Below are positions 7,335-14,896 of a stretch of 64,000 nt of DNA, piece by piece (the stretch's first letter is position 1; the number at the start of each line of letters is the position of its first letter). A model generated the notes under the pieces. That model saw only the letters and a list, made by a program, of their open reading frames with translations, was not told the DNA's origin and did no database searches. The stretch is from UBA1351 sp963677625 (lineage in GTDB: Bacteria > Bacillota > Clostridia > Lachnospirales > Vallitaleaceae), in the NCBI GenBank assembly GCA_963677625.2, contig CAXXSW010000002.1:842418-906417 (forward strand), read 5' to 3'. The position numbers were made by a program, and so were the translations under genes.

Positions 7335-8993
7335 ATGACATATTCTAAAATGGTTAGTATTTTTACCATATCTACTGTACATATTTTGTCTTTGGTTGTA
7401 TTAATTGGATTTAGTGTTTTTATCTATACGAAAGCTAATAGATGTAAGCTTTTGTATAGCTTTCTTGCTGTTGAAGCAGCGTTTTTAATATGGATAATAG
7501 CTAAAATTATGAAAACTGTGTCACCTAACTTTGAACTTAGGTGGTTTTTTGTTGTCTTCCAGTATTTTGGTATTTGTCTGTTGGAGTTTGTCTTCCTTAG
7601 ATTTGCCTTTAATTATGCTGAAGGGCAGAATCCCCCAAGATGGTTGAATGGGTTGGTCTTACTAGTTGCAGTCCTTCAGTTTGGTATCATTGCCAGTAAT
7701 GAATATCATCATCTTTTTTACTCAGAATTCACATTTGATACAGATGAGTTCGGACCCTTGTTCTATATTCATGTGGGAATCATGTATGCAATTATTGCCT
7801 ATGGAATTATTAGGATTGGTATTAAATTTCGAAGGGATTACAGAAAGGATAGAAAGTACCAAGCGGTTTCTTTTGCTATTCTTTTACCCCTTATTGCTAA
7901 TATCTATTATTTGTCAGGGTATTATCATGAACTTATGCATTTTGTAAACTGGAGGTCCTTTGATATTACCCCCTTAGCTTTTTCTTTGTCATTAGGTGCC
8001 TTTGGTTATAGCATTCACAAAAAGGAATTTTTAGATATGATGCCTGTTTTTGAGGATGAAATGGTTAGACACATGAATGCAGGTGTTTTCTTACTGAATA
8101 GGAACCATCAGCTAATGGATATTAATGAAAAAGGGAAAGAGTATAAGAGTCAGTGGATGGGAAAGGATTATTTTTTTGAAGACCTCCATGAAAAAGACTT
8201 TATCATACAAATTGAACAGGCATATTATCATTATCAAAAAAGAAGTCTAAAAGATGGTAAAGGAAGGCCCTATGGCTATTTGATAACTCTTTATGATGTA
8301 AGCTCCTATATGAATTTAAAAAATGAAATTGAGCTTCAGGTTGAGGAACTAAGGGCTGTCAATGAGGAGCTCCAGGATAAAATAAAAATCCATGAGCATA
8401 CGAGCCGAATTGCATCAGGTAACTTCGTTGCTAGGGAGCTTCATGATGTTCTTGGACATTCTATGACAATAGCTATTAAGTTGCTGGAAATTGCGAAGAT
8501 GGAATATATAGATAAAGAGATTGGTCGATCCGTAGAGAAACTAAAAGAAGCTTATGATATTGCCTATAAGGGTTATGGAGATCTTAAGCGGTCTATAAAG
8601 GAAGAACTCAATATGGAATACGACATAATTGGGCTTAAAACAGAAATAAATAAACTTGGCCGCGTTGTTGCGGTAGCAGGAGTAGAATTTAATCTTGCTA
8701 TGACAGCTTATAATGGTCTTTTAAGTGAAGAGGAATATATAGCAATAAAGCGTTTTGTTCAAGAATCCATTACCAATAGTATTAAGCATGGAAAGGCTAC
8801 TGATATTAAGGTGGAATTAGACTTGGGAAGCAGGAAAAGAAGTGTTGCTGTTACAGATAACGGCAAAGGATGTAGCGATATAGTTATGGGGAATGGTTTG
8901 ATAGGCATGAGACATAGAGTCGAAAATCTTGGTGGCAAGCTGAATATGGAGAATATACCGGGTCAAGGGTTTAGAATATCTTTAATCTATTAA
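7335..8993 (+). CDS. Sensor histidine kinase with 7TM input, PAS and HATPase domains
   Basis: A 552-residue membrane kinase with about seven N-terminal hydrophobic segments (1-230), a PAS-like region (about 240-320) and a coiled coil. The HisKA_3-type dimerisation helix has the phospho-acceptor His370 in ARELHDVLGHS. The HATPase domain shows an N-box (ESITNSIKHGKA), a G1-like VTDNGKGCSD and a G2-like GNGLIGMRHRVENLGG. A good ribosome site (GGGAGG) precedes ATG 7335, 50 bp after the response regulator. It should phosphorylate that regulator. It shares its architecture with the product of 5354, so the pair probably arose by duplication. The signal is unknown. Confidence 0.9.
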   Translation: MTYSKMVSIFTISTVHILSLVVLIGFSVFIYTKANRCKLLYSFLAVEAAFLIWIIAKIMKTVSPNFELRWFFVVFQYFGICLLEFVFLRFAFNYAEGQNPPRWLNGLVLLVAVLQFGIIASNEYHHLFYSEFTFDTDEFGPLFYIHVGIMYAIIAYGIIRIGIKFRRDYRKDRKYQAVSFAILLPLIANIYYLSGYYHELMHFVNWRSFDITPLAFSLSLGAFGYSIHKKEFLDMMPVFEDEMVRHMNAGVFLLNRNHQLMDINEKGKEYKSQWMGKDYFFEDLHEKDFIIQIEQAYYHYQKRSLKDGKGRPYGYLITLYDVSSYMNLKNEIELQVEELRAVNEELQDKIKIHEHTSRIASGNFVARELHDVLGHSMTIAIKLLEIAKMEYIDKEIGRSVEKLKEAYDIAYKGYGDLKRSIKEELNMEYDIIGLKTEINKLGRVVAVAGVEFNLAMTAYNGLLSEEEYIAIKRFVQESITNSIKHGKATDIKVELDLGSRKRSVAVTDNGKGCSDIVMGNGLIGMRHRVENLGGKLNMENIPGQGFRISLIY

Positions 8994-9032
8994 GTAAATA
9001 CCTTTTCCTATTTAGTTGTAAATTCAAAAGGC

Positions 9033-9061
9033 TTGAATCTTGAGTCCACCTATATTATAAT
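9033..9061 (+). promoter_or_regulatory. Promoter of the DUF1858 gene
   Basis: TTGAAT, a 17-bp spacer and a perfect TATAAT, about 65 bp upstream of the gene. No terminator is visible between the kinase stop and this promoter. Confidence 0.6.
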
Positions 9062-9129
9062 GACGATAAGGATATAGGTTATATATGATATATGACCTAA
9101 GTTATTCGAATATAGAAAGGAAGATGACA

Positions 9130-9333
9130 TTGGCTAAAATTACTGGCGATATGATTATTGCAGATATTATAATGGTAGATACAGATCTTATTCCTATATT
9201 GATGGAAAGTGGTATGCATTGTGTTGGCTGCCCATCATCCCAAGGCGAAACGTTAGAAGAGGCTTGTTTCGTTCATGGAATGGAAATTGATCCCCTACTT
9301 GATAAAATTAATGCATTTTTAGAAGACAAATAA
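9130..9333 (+). CDS. DUF1858 domain protein (small redox-disulfide-like domain)
   Basis: A small cytoplasmic protein of about 67 residues made almost entirely of a DUF1858 domain, also called the hybrid-cluster-protein-associated disulfide domain. The pattern is ITGDMIIADI ... ILMESGMHCVGCPSS, with a CxxC motif. I prefer TTG 9130 because AGGAAG lies 6 nt upstream and family members usually begin with M-A-K-I-T. ATG 9124 is the alternative but sits only about 3 nt from the ribosome site. The role is unknown; the family is common in anaerobes and linked to redox or Fe-S chemistry. A promoter and a terminator make it a single-gene unit. Confidence 0.85.
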   Translation: MAKITGDMIIADIIMVDTDLIPILMESGMHCVGCPSSQGETLEEACFVHGMEIDPLLDKINAFLEDK

Positions 9334-9345
9334 AAGGTAAACATA

Positions 9346-9384
9346 AAAAGACCTGAGCTCTTGTATGGAGTTCAGGTCTTTTAT
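9346..9384 (+). terminator. Intrinsic terminator after the DUF1858 gene
   Basis: A stem of about 14 bp, AAAAGACCTGA pairing with TCAGGTCTTTT and extended by GCTC/GAGT, with a 7-nt loop and U-rich 3' side. Confidence 0.85.
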
Positions 9385-9540
9385 TGAATGAGGTAGAAGT
9401 CTATATCATTCTGTAATTCGTTAAATCTCACGATTATTCATCTTCTTTCTTATAGAGTAGAGAATTATTCTGAAAGAGTCAAAGCTTATCTTAAAAGTGT
9501 AATAATCCATAATCTAGTAATTAATACACATAGATACTTG

Positions 9541-10221
9541 TTATAATTGACTCATAATGCTTACAGCGTCGTCTTTAACGATGGTTTCAAAGTGTTCTTG
9601 GAAATAACTAAGGGCACTGTGGCGATAGTGTACAGTATCACCGTATTCAGACAAGGTTCCGCGGATAATGCGATTGGCCCATCTGGGAATATTATCTGCT
9701 ACAATTGTTAAGAAATATGTACCATTTGAAGTATCTTTAAACAACATACTCTTGGAAAAGGTAAAACCATTTATCTGAGACGAAGCTCTTGAAATGTCAT
9801 CCATGTTGTTGAAAGTATATACATAAAAAACGTCTATTAATTCTTCCCTTACATCATTTTGATCAGCTACCGGTAATTGGTCAATAGAGTCTTCTTCTTC
9901 AACTTTTTCTTTCTTCTTGAAGGTTCTGGAAGACGGTACCGGAAGATTAGTGAATTTATCTTCGATGTCATCAGGATTGTCAACTTTTGTAATGATAAGC
10001 ATAATACTGTCAGATGAAAGTGGAACAGCTTCAATCATTAAAGGCATGTCGTTGGCCTCAAAGCCAAACTCGTCATTAGCCTGACTCATCATGTCTTTAA
10101 ATAGTTCTTGAGCCTTATCTGTACCATAGGCCAATTCGCTTACTTTGATCTGACGTGATGTTAAGTCGCTCTTATTCAGAACACATTTGATTTGATTGTT
10201 ATTGATCTTTTCAATTTTCAT
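9541..10221 (-). CDS. mecA: Adaptor protein MecA
   Basis: MecA is a cytoplasmic adaptor that delivers substrates to the ClpC/ClpP protease and helps assemble ClpC. The 226-residue protein has the typical start MKIEKINNNQIKCVLNKSDL and the GFEANDMPLMIEA segment of the N-terminal substrate-binding region. An acidic/basic linker (about 95-125) precedes a C-terminal ClpC-binding domain ending in HYRHSALSYFQEHFETI. The gene is monocistronic, on the minus strand, divergent from purA, with a canonical promoter at 10276-10304. In other Firmicutes the targets include competence and biofilm regulators; targets here are unknown. Confidence 0.93.
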   Translation of the reverse strand: MKIEKINNNQIKCVLNKSDLTSRQIKVSELAYGTDKAQELFKDMMSQANDEFGFEANDMPLMIEAVPLSSDSIMLIITKVDNPDDIEDKFTNLPVPSSRTFKKKEKVEEEDSIDQLPVADQNDVREELIDVFYVYTFNNMDDISRASSQINGFTFSKSMLFKDTSNGTYFLTIVADNIPRWANRIIRGTLSEYGDTVHYRHSALSYFQEHFETIVKDDAVSIMSQL

Positions 10222-10275
10222 TAATGATCACTTCCTTTCAATGCAAATGCAAAATAGAGGTGTCCCTCTACTTAT

Positions 10276-10304
10276 AGTATACTCATTCTAGTAGTGGATG
10301 TAAA
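10276..10304 (-). promoter_or_regulatory. Promoter of mecA
   Basis: On the minus strand: TTTACA, a 17-bp spacer and TATACT, about 55 bp upstream of the mecA start codon. Confidence 0.65.
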
Positions 10305-10399
10305 GTAAATCTACATAATAATTTTCGGCCAAAAACCCTATAAAATAAGGCTTTGTCGAAAAATTAATGAAATGTTAAAAGTTTCGTCATACAAGTCAA

Positions 10400-10435
10400 C
10401 CGAACGTTCACAATTAAAAATCAAAAAAAGTTCGG
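10400..10435. promoter_or_regulatory. PurBox-like inverted repeat upstream of purA
   Basis: CCGAAC at 10400-10405 and its inverse GTTCGG at 10430-10435 are 24 bp apart, flanked by A/T-rich runs, ending just 8 bp upstream of the purA -35 element. Bacillus PurR recognises paired, inverted CCGAAC-type PurBoxes with a comparable gap at purine genes. Purine-dependent repression is inferred. The first box is also part of an 8-bp palindrome, GAACGTTC, so another regulator is possible. Confidence 0.5.
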
Positions 10436-10443
10436 GAAAAAGC

Positions 10444-10472
10444 TTGCCAAATCATGCGGCTTTTGCTACTAT
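10444..10472 (+). promoter_or_regulatory. Promoter of purA
   Basis: TTGCCA, a 17-bp spacer and TACTAT. The transcript would start near 10479, leaving a leader of about 135 nt. A small inverted repeat (CTTTAC / GTAAAG, 10513-10536) lies in it. The remaining intergenic DNA (10305-10399) has only an imperfect hairpin near 10322-10363. Confidence 0.6.
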
Positions 10473-10615
10473 AGTAAAGGACTTTTTAAGCGACGTTTTG
10501 CAAGGTCACAGAGCTTTACTGCATTAGTATGGTAAAGTATGCACACACTTGATTTTGCATATTATAACAAGACATAAGATACCTGTCAATATTCGGAAAG
10601 TTGAAAGGAGCTTTT

Positions 10616-11890
10616 ATGGCGACGAAAGTAATTATTGGAGCCCAATGGGGAGACGAAGGAAAAGCGAAAATCATAGATATTTTATCTGAAGATGCGGAAG
10701 TGGTTATCCGCTCACAAGGTGGAAACAATGCAGGACATACGGTAAGAGTTAATGATGAAGTATATAAGTTTCATCTGGTACCGTCTGGCATCCTATATCC
10801 AGGAACAAGCTGTATCGTAGGAAATGGTGTGGTTATTGATCCAGCTGGAATATTGAAGGAAATCGATGATCTTGTTGCAAAAGGTATCACCGTTGATAAC
10901 CTAAGGATTTCAGAAAGAGCCCATGTAGTTATGCCTTATCATAAGGTGCTAGATGGAATCAAAGAAGAAGCAAGAGGTGTTGATGATATTGGCACCACCA
11001 AAAAAGGAATCGGCCCATGCTATATGGACAAAGCCGAAAGAAGCGGAATCCGTTTTTGTGATTTGATGAACAAGGAAGTCTTTGGGAAAAAGGTCCGTGA
11101 AAACGTAGAGATTAAGAATAAGATGATTAAATACGTCTATGGACAGGACATTCAACTGGATCCTGAAGAGATAATAACTGAATATAGTGCTTATGCTGAA
11201 CGATTAAAGCCCTTTGTTACAGATACAACTGTTCTTGCCTTTGAAGCAGTTGAAGCCGGTAAAAAAGTTCTGTTTGAGGGTGCTCAAGGTACACTTCTTG
11301 ATGTTGATCTTGGTACTTATCCATATGTTACTTCATCACATCCTATATCTGGTGGAGTATGTGTTGGTTCAGGCATTGGACCAACGGCAATCGATGAATG
11401 TATTGGTGTTATGAAAGGATATGTTACTCGTGTAGGTAAGGGCCCATTTCCAACAGAACTTTTTGACCAAGTTGGTGAGCAGATTCGAGATATTGGACAT
11501 GAGTTTGGTACAACCACAGGACGTCCGAGACGTTGTGGATGGTTTGATGCCGTTATTGGAGAATTCGCTGTCCGTACAAGTGGATTGACTAGCATTGCTC
11601 TTAATAAGATCGATGTACTTAGTAATATTGAAACGATCAAGATTTGTGTTGCATATGAAAAGAATGGTGAAATTACCAGACATTTTCCAGCTAGTCTTGA
11701 AGAATTGGCAAAGTGTAAACCTGTCTATGAAGAACTTCCAGGATGGGGACCAATCGACCATATTAAGACCTATAAAGATCTTCCAGAAAACGCAAAGAAT
11801 TATGTGAAGCGTGTTGAAGAGCTTTGTAAAGCTAAGGTTACTATGATTGGTGTTGGTCCTAATCGTGATCAGAATATATATGTAGATTAG
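10616..11890 (+). CDS. purA: Adenylosuccinate synthase
   Basis: PurA catalyses the GTP-dependent condensation of IMP with aspartate, the first committed step to AMP, in the cytoplasm. Seen in order: the P-loop-like GAQWGDEGKAKI near the N-terminus, GGNNAGHT (about 36-43), GTTKKGIGPCY (about 123-133), GAQGTLLD (about 220-227) and TTTGRPRRCGWFD (about 297-309). The 424-residue length is normal. ATG 10616 is preceded by AAAGGAG at ideal distance. One residue differs from the common GDEGKGK loop (Ala in place of Gly), which occurs in some clostridial homologues as far as I recall. Likely monocistronic, with a PurBox-like site upstream. Confidence 0.96.
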   Translation: MATKVIIGAQWGDEGKAKIIDILSEDAEVVIRSQGGNNAGHTVRVNDEVYKFHLVPSGILYPGTSCIVGNGVVIDPAGILKEIDDLVAKGITVDNLRISERAHVVMPYHKVLDGIKEEARGVDDIGTTKKGIGPCYMDKAERSGIRFCDLMNKEVFGKKVRENVEIKNKMIKYVYGQDIQLDPEEIITEYSAYAERLKPFVTDTTVLAFEAVEAGKKVLFEGAQGTLLDVDLGTYPYVTSSHPISGGVCVGSGIGPTAIDECIGVMKGYVTRVGKGPFPTELFDQVGEQIRDIGHEFGTTTGRPRRCGWFDAVIGEFAVRTSGLTSIALNKIDVLSNIETIKICVAYEKNGEITRHFPASLEELAKCKPVYEELPGWGPIDHIKTYKDLPENAKNYVKRVEELCKAKVTMIGVGPNRDQNIYVD

Positions 11891-11910
11891 TCCTTTTTAT
11901 AAAATTCAAG

Positions 11911-11946
11911 AAACATCCTTGGTGCAGGCTAAGGGTGTTTTTTCTT
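11911..11946 (+). terminator. Intrinsic terminator after purA
   Basis: A 10-bp stem (AAACATCCTT / AAGGGTGTTT, one G-U pair), a 10-nt loop and a U-tract, 20 bp after the stop codon. Confidence 0.85.
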
Positions 11947-11951
11947 TGCTA

Positions 11952-12060
11952 GGAAAGTCCTCCATAGGACTTTCCGTCGGCAGTTGGAACAATTTGCCTT
12001 CGGCAAAACCGAGGATGTAAAACATCCTCTTAGCTCTTCTATAGGAAAGCGAACGAAGAG
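11952..12060. other. Cluster of four consecutive hairpins in the purA-pth gap
   Basis: Within 110 bp there are four adjacent inverted repeats. They are GGAAAGTCCT/AGGACTTTCC (10 bp, 4-nt loop, 11952-11975), TTTGCC/GGCAAA (3-nt loop, 11993-12007), GAGGATG/CATCCTC (5-nt loop, 12011-12029) and CTCTTC/GAAGAG (15-nt loop, 12034-12060). The block follows the purA terminator and contains no open reading frame with a ribosome site. It may be a structured RNA or an intergenic repeat element; I do not recognise a known family. Confidence 0.5.
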
Positions 12061-12198
12061 ATGCCTCTTTGTTTAAAGTTGAACTTCCTATGAATTTACT
12101 ATATGATATAGACGATAAATGAAAAGGTTTGTTAAGAATTTAGACATTAGATTATCATAATTTTGTGTTAACATAAGAGAAATATGGAAGGAATTATC

Positions 12199-12762
12199 AT
12201 GAAAGTAATCGTAGGTTTGGGGAATAAAGGCCTAAAGTACGCTAAGACAAGACATAATATTGGTTTTGAAGTGGTGGAACTTTTGGCTCATAGACATAAT
12301 ATTGATATGAATGCTAGAAAGTTTAAAGGTTTGATTGGACAAGGTTTCATTGAAGGTGAGAAAGTTATTCTAGCTATGCCACTTACTTATATGAACCTAA
12401 GTGGCGAGTGTGTGAGAGAGATTCTTGATTTTTACAAGCTATCCTATGAAGATTTGCTTGTCATCTACGATGATATTAGTATGGACCTTGGTGCTCTTCG
12501 AATTAGGAAAAAGGGATCTGCCGGTGGACATAATGGTATCAAAAATATTATTAGTCATCTTGGACACGACGAGTTTCTTAGATATAAGGTTGGTGTAGGT
12601 CCACAACCTAGAGGGATGAAATCTGAGCTTTTTGTACTCGGACATTTTAGGAAAGATGAAATGGAGACCTTGGAGGAATCCATTGAACATAGCGCCAATG
12701 GTGTAGAAGCTTATTTAAAGCAGGGCTTGGAATATGCTATGAACAATTATAATAAGAAGTAA
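12199..12762 (+). CDS. pth: Peptidyl-tRNA hydrolase
   Basis: Pth recycles peptidyl-tRNAs released from stalled ribosomes by hydrolysing the ester bond. The 187-residue protein has the expected motifs: VGLGNKGLKYAKTRHNIGF at the N-terminus with the catalytic His of the TRHNIGF segment, PLTYMNLSG (about 62-70), VIYDDISMDLGALRIRKKGS (about 89-108) and GGHNGIKNII. ATG 12199 is chosen because GGAAGGA lies 6 nt upstream; an in-frame ATG at 12184 would overlap that site. It is co-directional with the sortase gene 40 bp downstream. Confidence 0.95.
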   Translation: MKVIVGLGNKGLKYAKTRHNIGFEVVELLAHRHNIDMNARKFKGLIGQGFIEGEKVILAMPLTYMNLSGECVREILDFYKLSYEDLLVIYDDISMDLGALRIRKKGSAGGHNGIKNIISHLGHDEFLRYKVGVGPQPRGMKSELFVLGHFRKDEMETLEESIEHSANGVEAYLKQGLEYAMNNYNKK

Positions 12763-12802
12763 TTATATTTTGTGATTGAATTTTCACAGGAAGCAGGTTC
12801 TT

Positions 12803-13519
12803 ATGAAAAAGCATTTAGGAACACTATTAATTATTATTGGATTAGCAATTGTAGCTTTTCCCTTTATTGGTAAATATATTGCAGACCAGAGACAAAAAGC
12901 CATGATAGAAGCTTTCTACCTTGAAACTGATAGTGCTACAGGAGCAGAAGAAGCGATTAAAGGGCTTGATGATGTTTTTGCAGAAGCAAATACTGTTGAA
13001 GGTCAGGAGGCCTTAGATCAGGCCTTACAAGAAAATGGTAACATTTCATTTGACGGTAGCCAGATAGAAGTTGGTGAAACCGGTAATTCAGGATATTCAA
13101 TGACTTTGACAGAACAACCAGATACACTTGGAATTATCAACATTCCTAAGATTGACTTACGGGCGCCTATCGCTGAAGGGGCAGATCTTGATACCCTTCG
13201 TTTTGCTATAGGTCATATGGAAAATACAACAAATTTAGGAGAAATTGGTAATTCGGTAGTTGCGGGTCATAGAAGTCATAGTTTTGGTGTATATTTTAAC
13301 CGCTTGGATGAATTAAATGAAGGTGATGAAATCGTTGTTGAAACTGGAAGCAAGACCATTACATATGTAGTTTATGAAACTAAACGTGTTGAGCCAGATG
13401 ATGTTAGCGTCTTAAATAGCTCCTCAAAATTCAGAGTCCTAACCTTGATTACCTGTGATCCTGTATATAATCCGACCCATAGGCTTATTGTCCATGCCAT
13501 TGATAAAGAACAGCAATAG
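12803..13519 (+). CDS. Sortase, class D-like
   Basis: A membrane-anchored cysteine transpeptidase that attaches proteins with an LPXTG-like motif to the cell wall. One N-terminal membrane segment (about 6-25) is followed by an extracellular linker and the sortase barrel (about 110-238). The catalytic His is in VVAGHRSHSFG, the Cys in LITCDP and the Arg in NPTHRLIVHA. ATG 12803 has AGG at good distance; an upstream in-frame TTG (12776) is less likely. No LPXTG-type substrate is visible in the window. The next gene downstream is under tandem c-di-GMP riboswitches, and in clostridia c-di-GMP often controls surface attachment. Confidence 0.9.
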   Translation: MKKHLGTLLIIIGLAIVAFPFIGKYIADQRQKAMIEAFYLETDSATGAEEAIKGLDDVFAEANTVEGQEALDQALQENGNISFDGSQIEVGETGNSGYSMTLTEQPDTLGIINIPKIDLRAPIAEGADLDTLRFAIGHMENTTNLGEIGNSVVAGHRSHSFGVYFNRLDELNEGDEIVVETGSKTITYVVYETKRVEPDDVSVLNSSSKFRVLTLITCDPVYNPTHRLIVHAIDKEQQ

Positions 13520-13566
13520 AGAGTTTGAATATAGGGCGAATTCATAAAATGTTAACAAAATATGCC

Positions 13567-13595
13567 TTGTTGTTCATAGTAATATTTGCTATACT
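13567..13595 (+). promoter_or_regulatory. Promoter of the riboswitch-controlled gene
   Basis: TTGTTG, a 17-bp spacer and TATACT. Transcription would begin near 13602, about 30 nt before the first aptamer, so both aptamers are in the leader RNA. Confidence 0.6.
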
Positions 13596-13630
13596 TTCAA
13601 TGTAATGAAATTGAATATTCGAGAATGGTG

Positions 13631-13719
13631 CTTTTCACCGATAACGGCAAACCAGCCGAAAGGCTGGGACGCAAAGCTATAGGGCCTTCCCATTAGGATG
13701 GCAGCCAGTTTCCGAAGAG
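13631..13719 (+). ncRNA. c-di-GMP-I (GEMM) riboswitch, first of two tandem aptamers
   Basis: The core follows the GEMM-I consensus: GGCAAACC, a GAAA-tetraloop hairpin (CCAGC-CGAAAG-GCTGG), then GGACGCAAAGC, the tetraloop receptor region TATAGGGCC, and the second hairpin ending GGCAGCC. The outer P1 helix can form between CTTTTC (13631) and GAAGAG (13714). A G occupies the position just before GCAAACC, as in c-di-GMP-binding rather than cGAMP-selective members. A possible terminator overlaps its 3' end. Confidence 0.93.
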
Positions 13720-13730
13720 GAAAGTTTTTT
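13709..13730 (+). terminator. Possible riboswitch-controlled terminator between the aptamers
   Basis: TTTCC and GGAAA form a short stem around GAAGA, followed by G and six T's. The loop and 3' arm use bases that would pair in P1 of the first aptamer, so the two structures exclude one another. The stem is only 5 bp, so termination strength is doubtful. Confidence 0.4.
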
Positions 13731-13765
13731 ATTTACAAAAAACAGGTGAAACAACAGTCCGGATA

Positions 13766-13856
13766 TGTGAAACGAAATGGCAAACCAGTCGAAAGGCTGG
13801 GACGCAAAACTATAGGGCCTTCCCAAAAAGGATGGTAGCCAGTTACCGAAAGGAGC
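13766..13856 (+). ncRNA. c-di-GMP-I (GEMM) riboswitch, second tandem aptamer next to the ribosome site
   Basis: Over 45 nt of its core it differs from the first aptamer at only two positions: GGCAAACC, the GAAA hairpin, GGACGCAAAAC and TATAGGGCC. The closing segment AGTTACCGAA runs directly into the AAGGAG ribosome site of the downstream gene, so this aptamer is placed to influence translation initiation. The G before GCAAACC again fits c-di-GMP selectivity. Confidence 0.93.
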
Positions 13857-13862
13857 ATTGAT

Positions 13863-14771
13863 ATGAGGAAAGTTGTTTTTTTATTACTATCTATCATAAT
13901 GGCTTTATTAACAACCAATATGACCAATGCTATAACTATTACAAGTGCCAAAGAAGCAGGTCTTGAAGTTAATGTAAATTTACCAGAATATGGTTATGAA
14001 ATAAATTTTGATAAGGCAGACCTTGGAGTAGTCCAAGTTTTCTACAATAATCGACTTGAAAAGAAAATCAAGTTAGTCGTTCAATTGGATGATGAAAAGT
14101 ATATTTATAATGTGTTTAATAATGAAACATATGTAAACTATCCATTACAACTTGGAAACGGTACGTATAAGGTGAGTTTATACGAAAACACAACAGGAAC
14201 TAAATATAAGAAAATCACATCTAAATCCTCAGTTGTCGAACTTACAGATGAGAAGAATGTTTATCTTCAATCTGTATTGGAAGTTAATTGGAATGAAGAA
14301 GATGAATCTATTATACTAGCAGATGAATTAGTAGCGGAAGCTTTAGATGAGAAACAGAACAAGTTTGGTGAAGACTTAAGAGAAAATGTTACACTGACTG
14401 AAGATGAGATTATCGAAGTAATATATGACTTCGTAATACATAATATTGATTATGATTATGATAAAATTGATGGTCTGGATTATTCATATGTACCGGACAA
14501 TGATACAACTCTTGAATTGGGAACAGGCATCTGTTATGACTATTCATCCTTATTGGCGTCTATGTTAAGAAGCCAAGGTGTACCGGCTAAAATGACCAAA
14601 GGGTATGCGAAGACATCGAATGTATACCATGCATGGAATGAGATCTATCTTGAAAAGGAAAAGAGATGGATCGTAGTTGATACTACTTATGATGCCTATA
14701 TGGCAAAAAAAGGTTACCCTTTCTCAATGGAAAAAGAAAGTGGAGACTATAATAAAGTTAAAGAATTCTAG
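13863..14771 (+). CDS. Secreted transglutaminase-like protein controlled by c-di-GMP
   Basis: A 302-residue protein with a signal peptide (about 1-24, cleavage probably after TNA), an N-terminal beta-rich region, and a C-terminal transglutaminase-like core. The papain-like triad is visible: Cys224 in GTGICYDYSSL, His in VYHAWNEIY and Asp in IVVDTTYD. Bacterial members act as proteases, cross-linkers or cell-wall-associated enzymes, so the exact reaction is uncertain. Two tandem c-di-GMP riboswitches precede it, the second ending at its ribosome site, so expression should follow the motile/sessile switch. A sortase gene lies upstream, but this protein has no C-terminal sorting signal. A terminator follows. 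Confidence 0.88.
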   Translation: MRKVVFLLLSIIMALLTTNMTNAITITSAKEAGLEVNVNLPEYGYEINFDKADLGVVQVFYNNRLEKKIKLVVQLDDEKYIYNVFNNETYVNYPLQLGNGTYKVSLYENTTGTKYKKITSKSSVVELTDEKNVYLQSVLEVNWNEEDESIILADELVAEALDEKQNKFGEDLRENVTLTEDEIIEVIYDFVIHNIDYDYDKIDGLDYSYVPDNDTTLELGTGICYDYSSLLASMLRSQGVPAKMTKGYAKTSNVYHAWNEIYLEKEKRWIVVDTTYDAYMAKKGYPFSMEKESGDYNKVKEF

Positions 14772-14801
14772 TTATCTAGATTCTTATATATTTGGCCCCA
14801 A

Positions 14802-14845
14802 GCTCTTCGGTATGTCCCTCATGTACTGAAGAGCGCTTTTTTTAT
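14802..14845 (+). terminator. Intrinsic terminator after the transglutaminase-like gene
   Basis: GCTCTTC pairs with GAAGAGC, extended inward by GGTA/TACT, followed after GC by a run of T's. Confidence 0.8.
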
Positions 14846-14896
14846 TGAGATATAGTAAGAATTCTTACTATGATTTCCCAAGGAATAGGGCGACTA

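Noticed and set aside
10322..10363. Imperfect hairpin between the mecA and purA promoters
   Set aside because: TTTTCGGCC can pair with GGC...CGAAAA, but with several mismatches and no U-tract; not supportable as a terminator or riboswitch.
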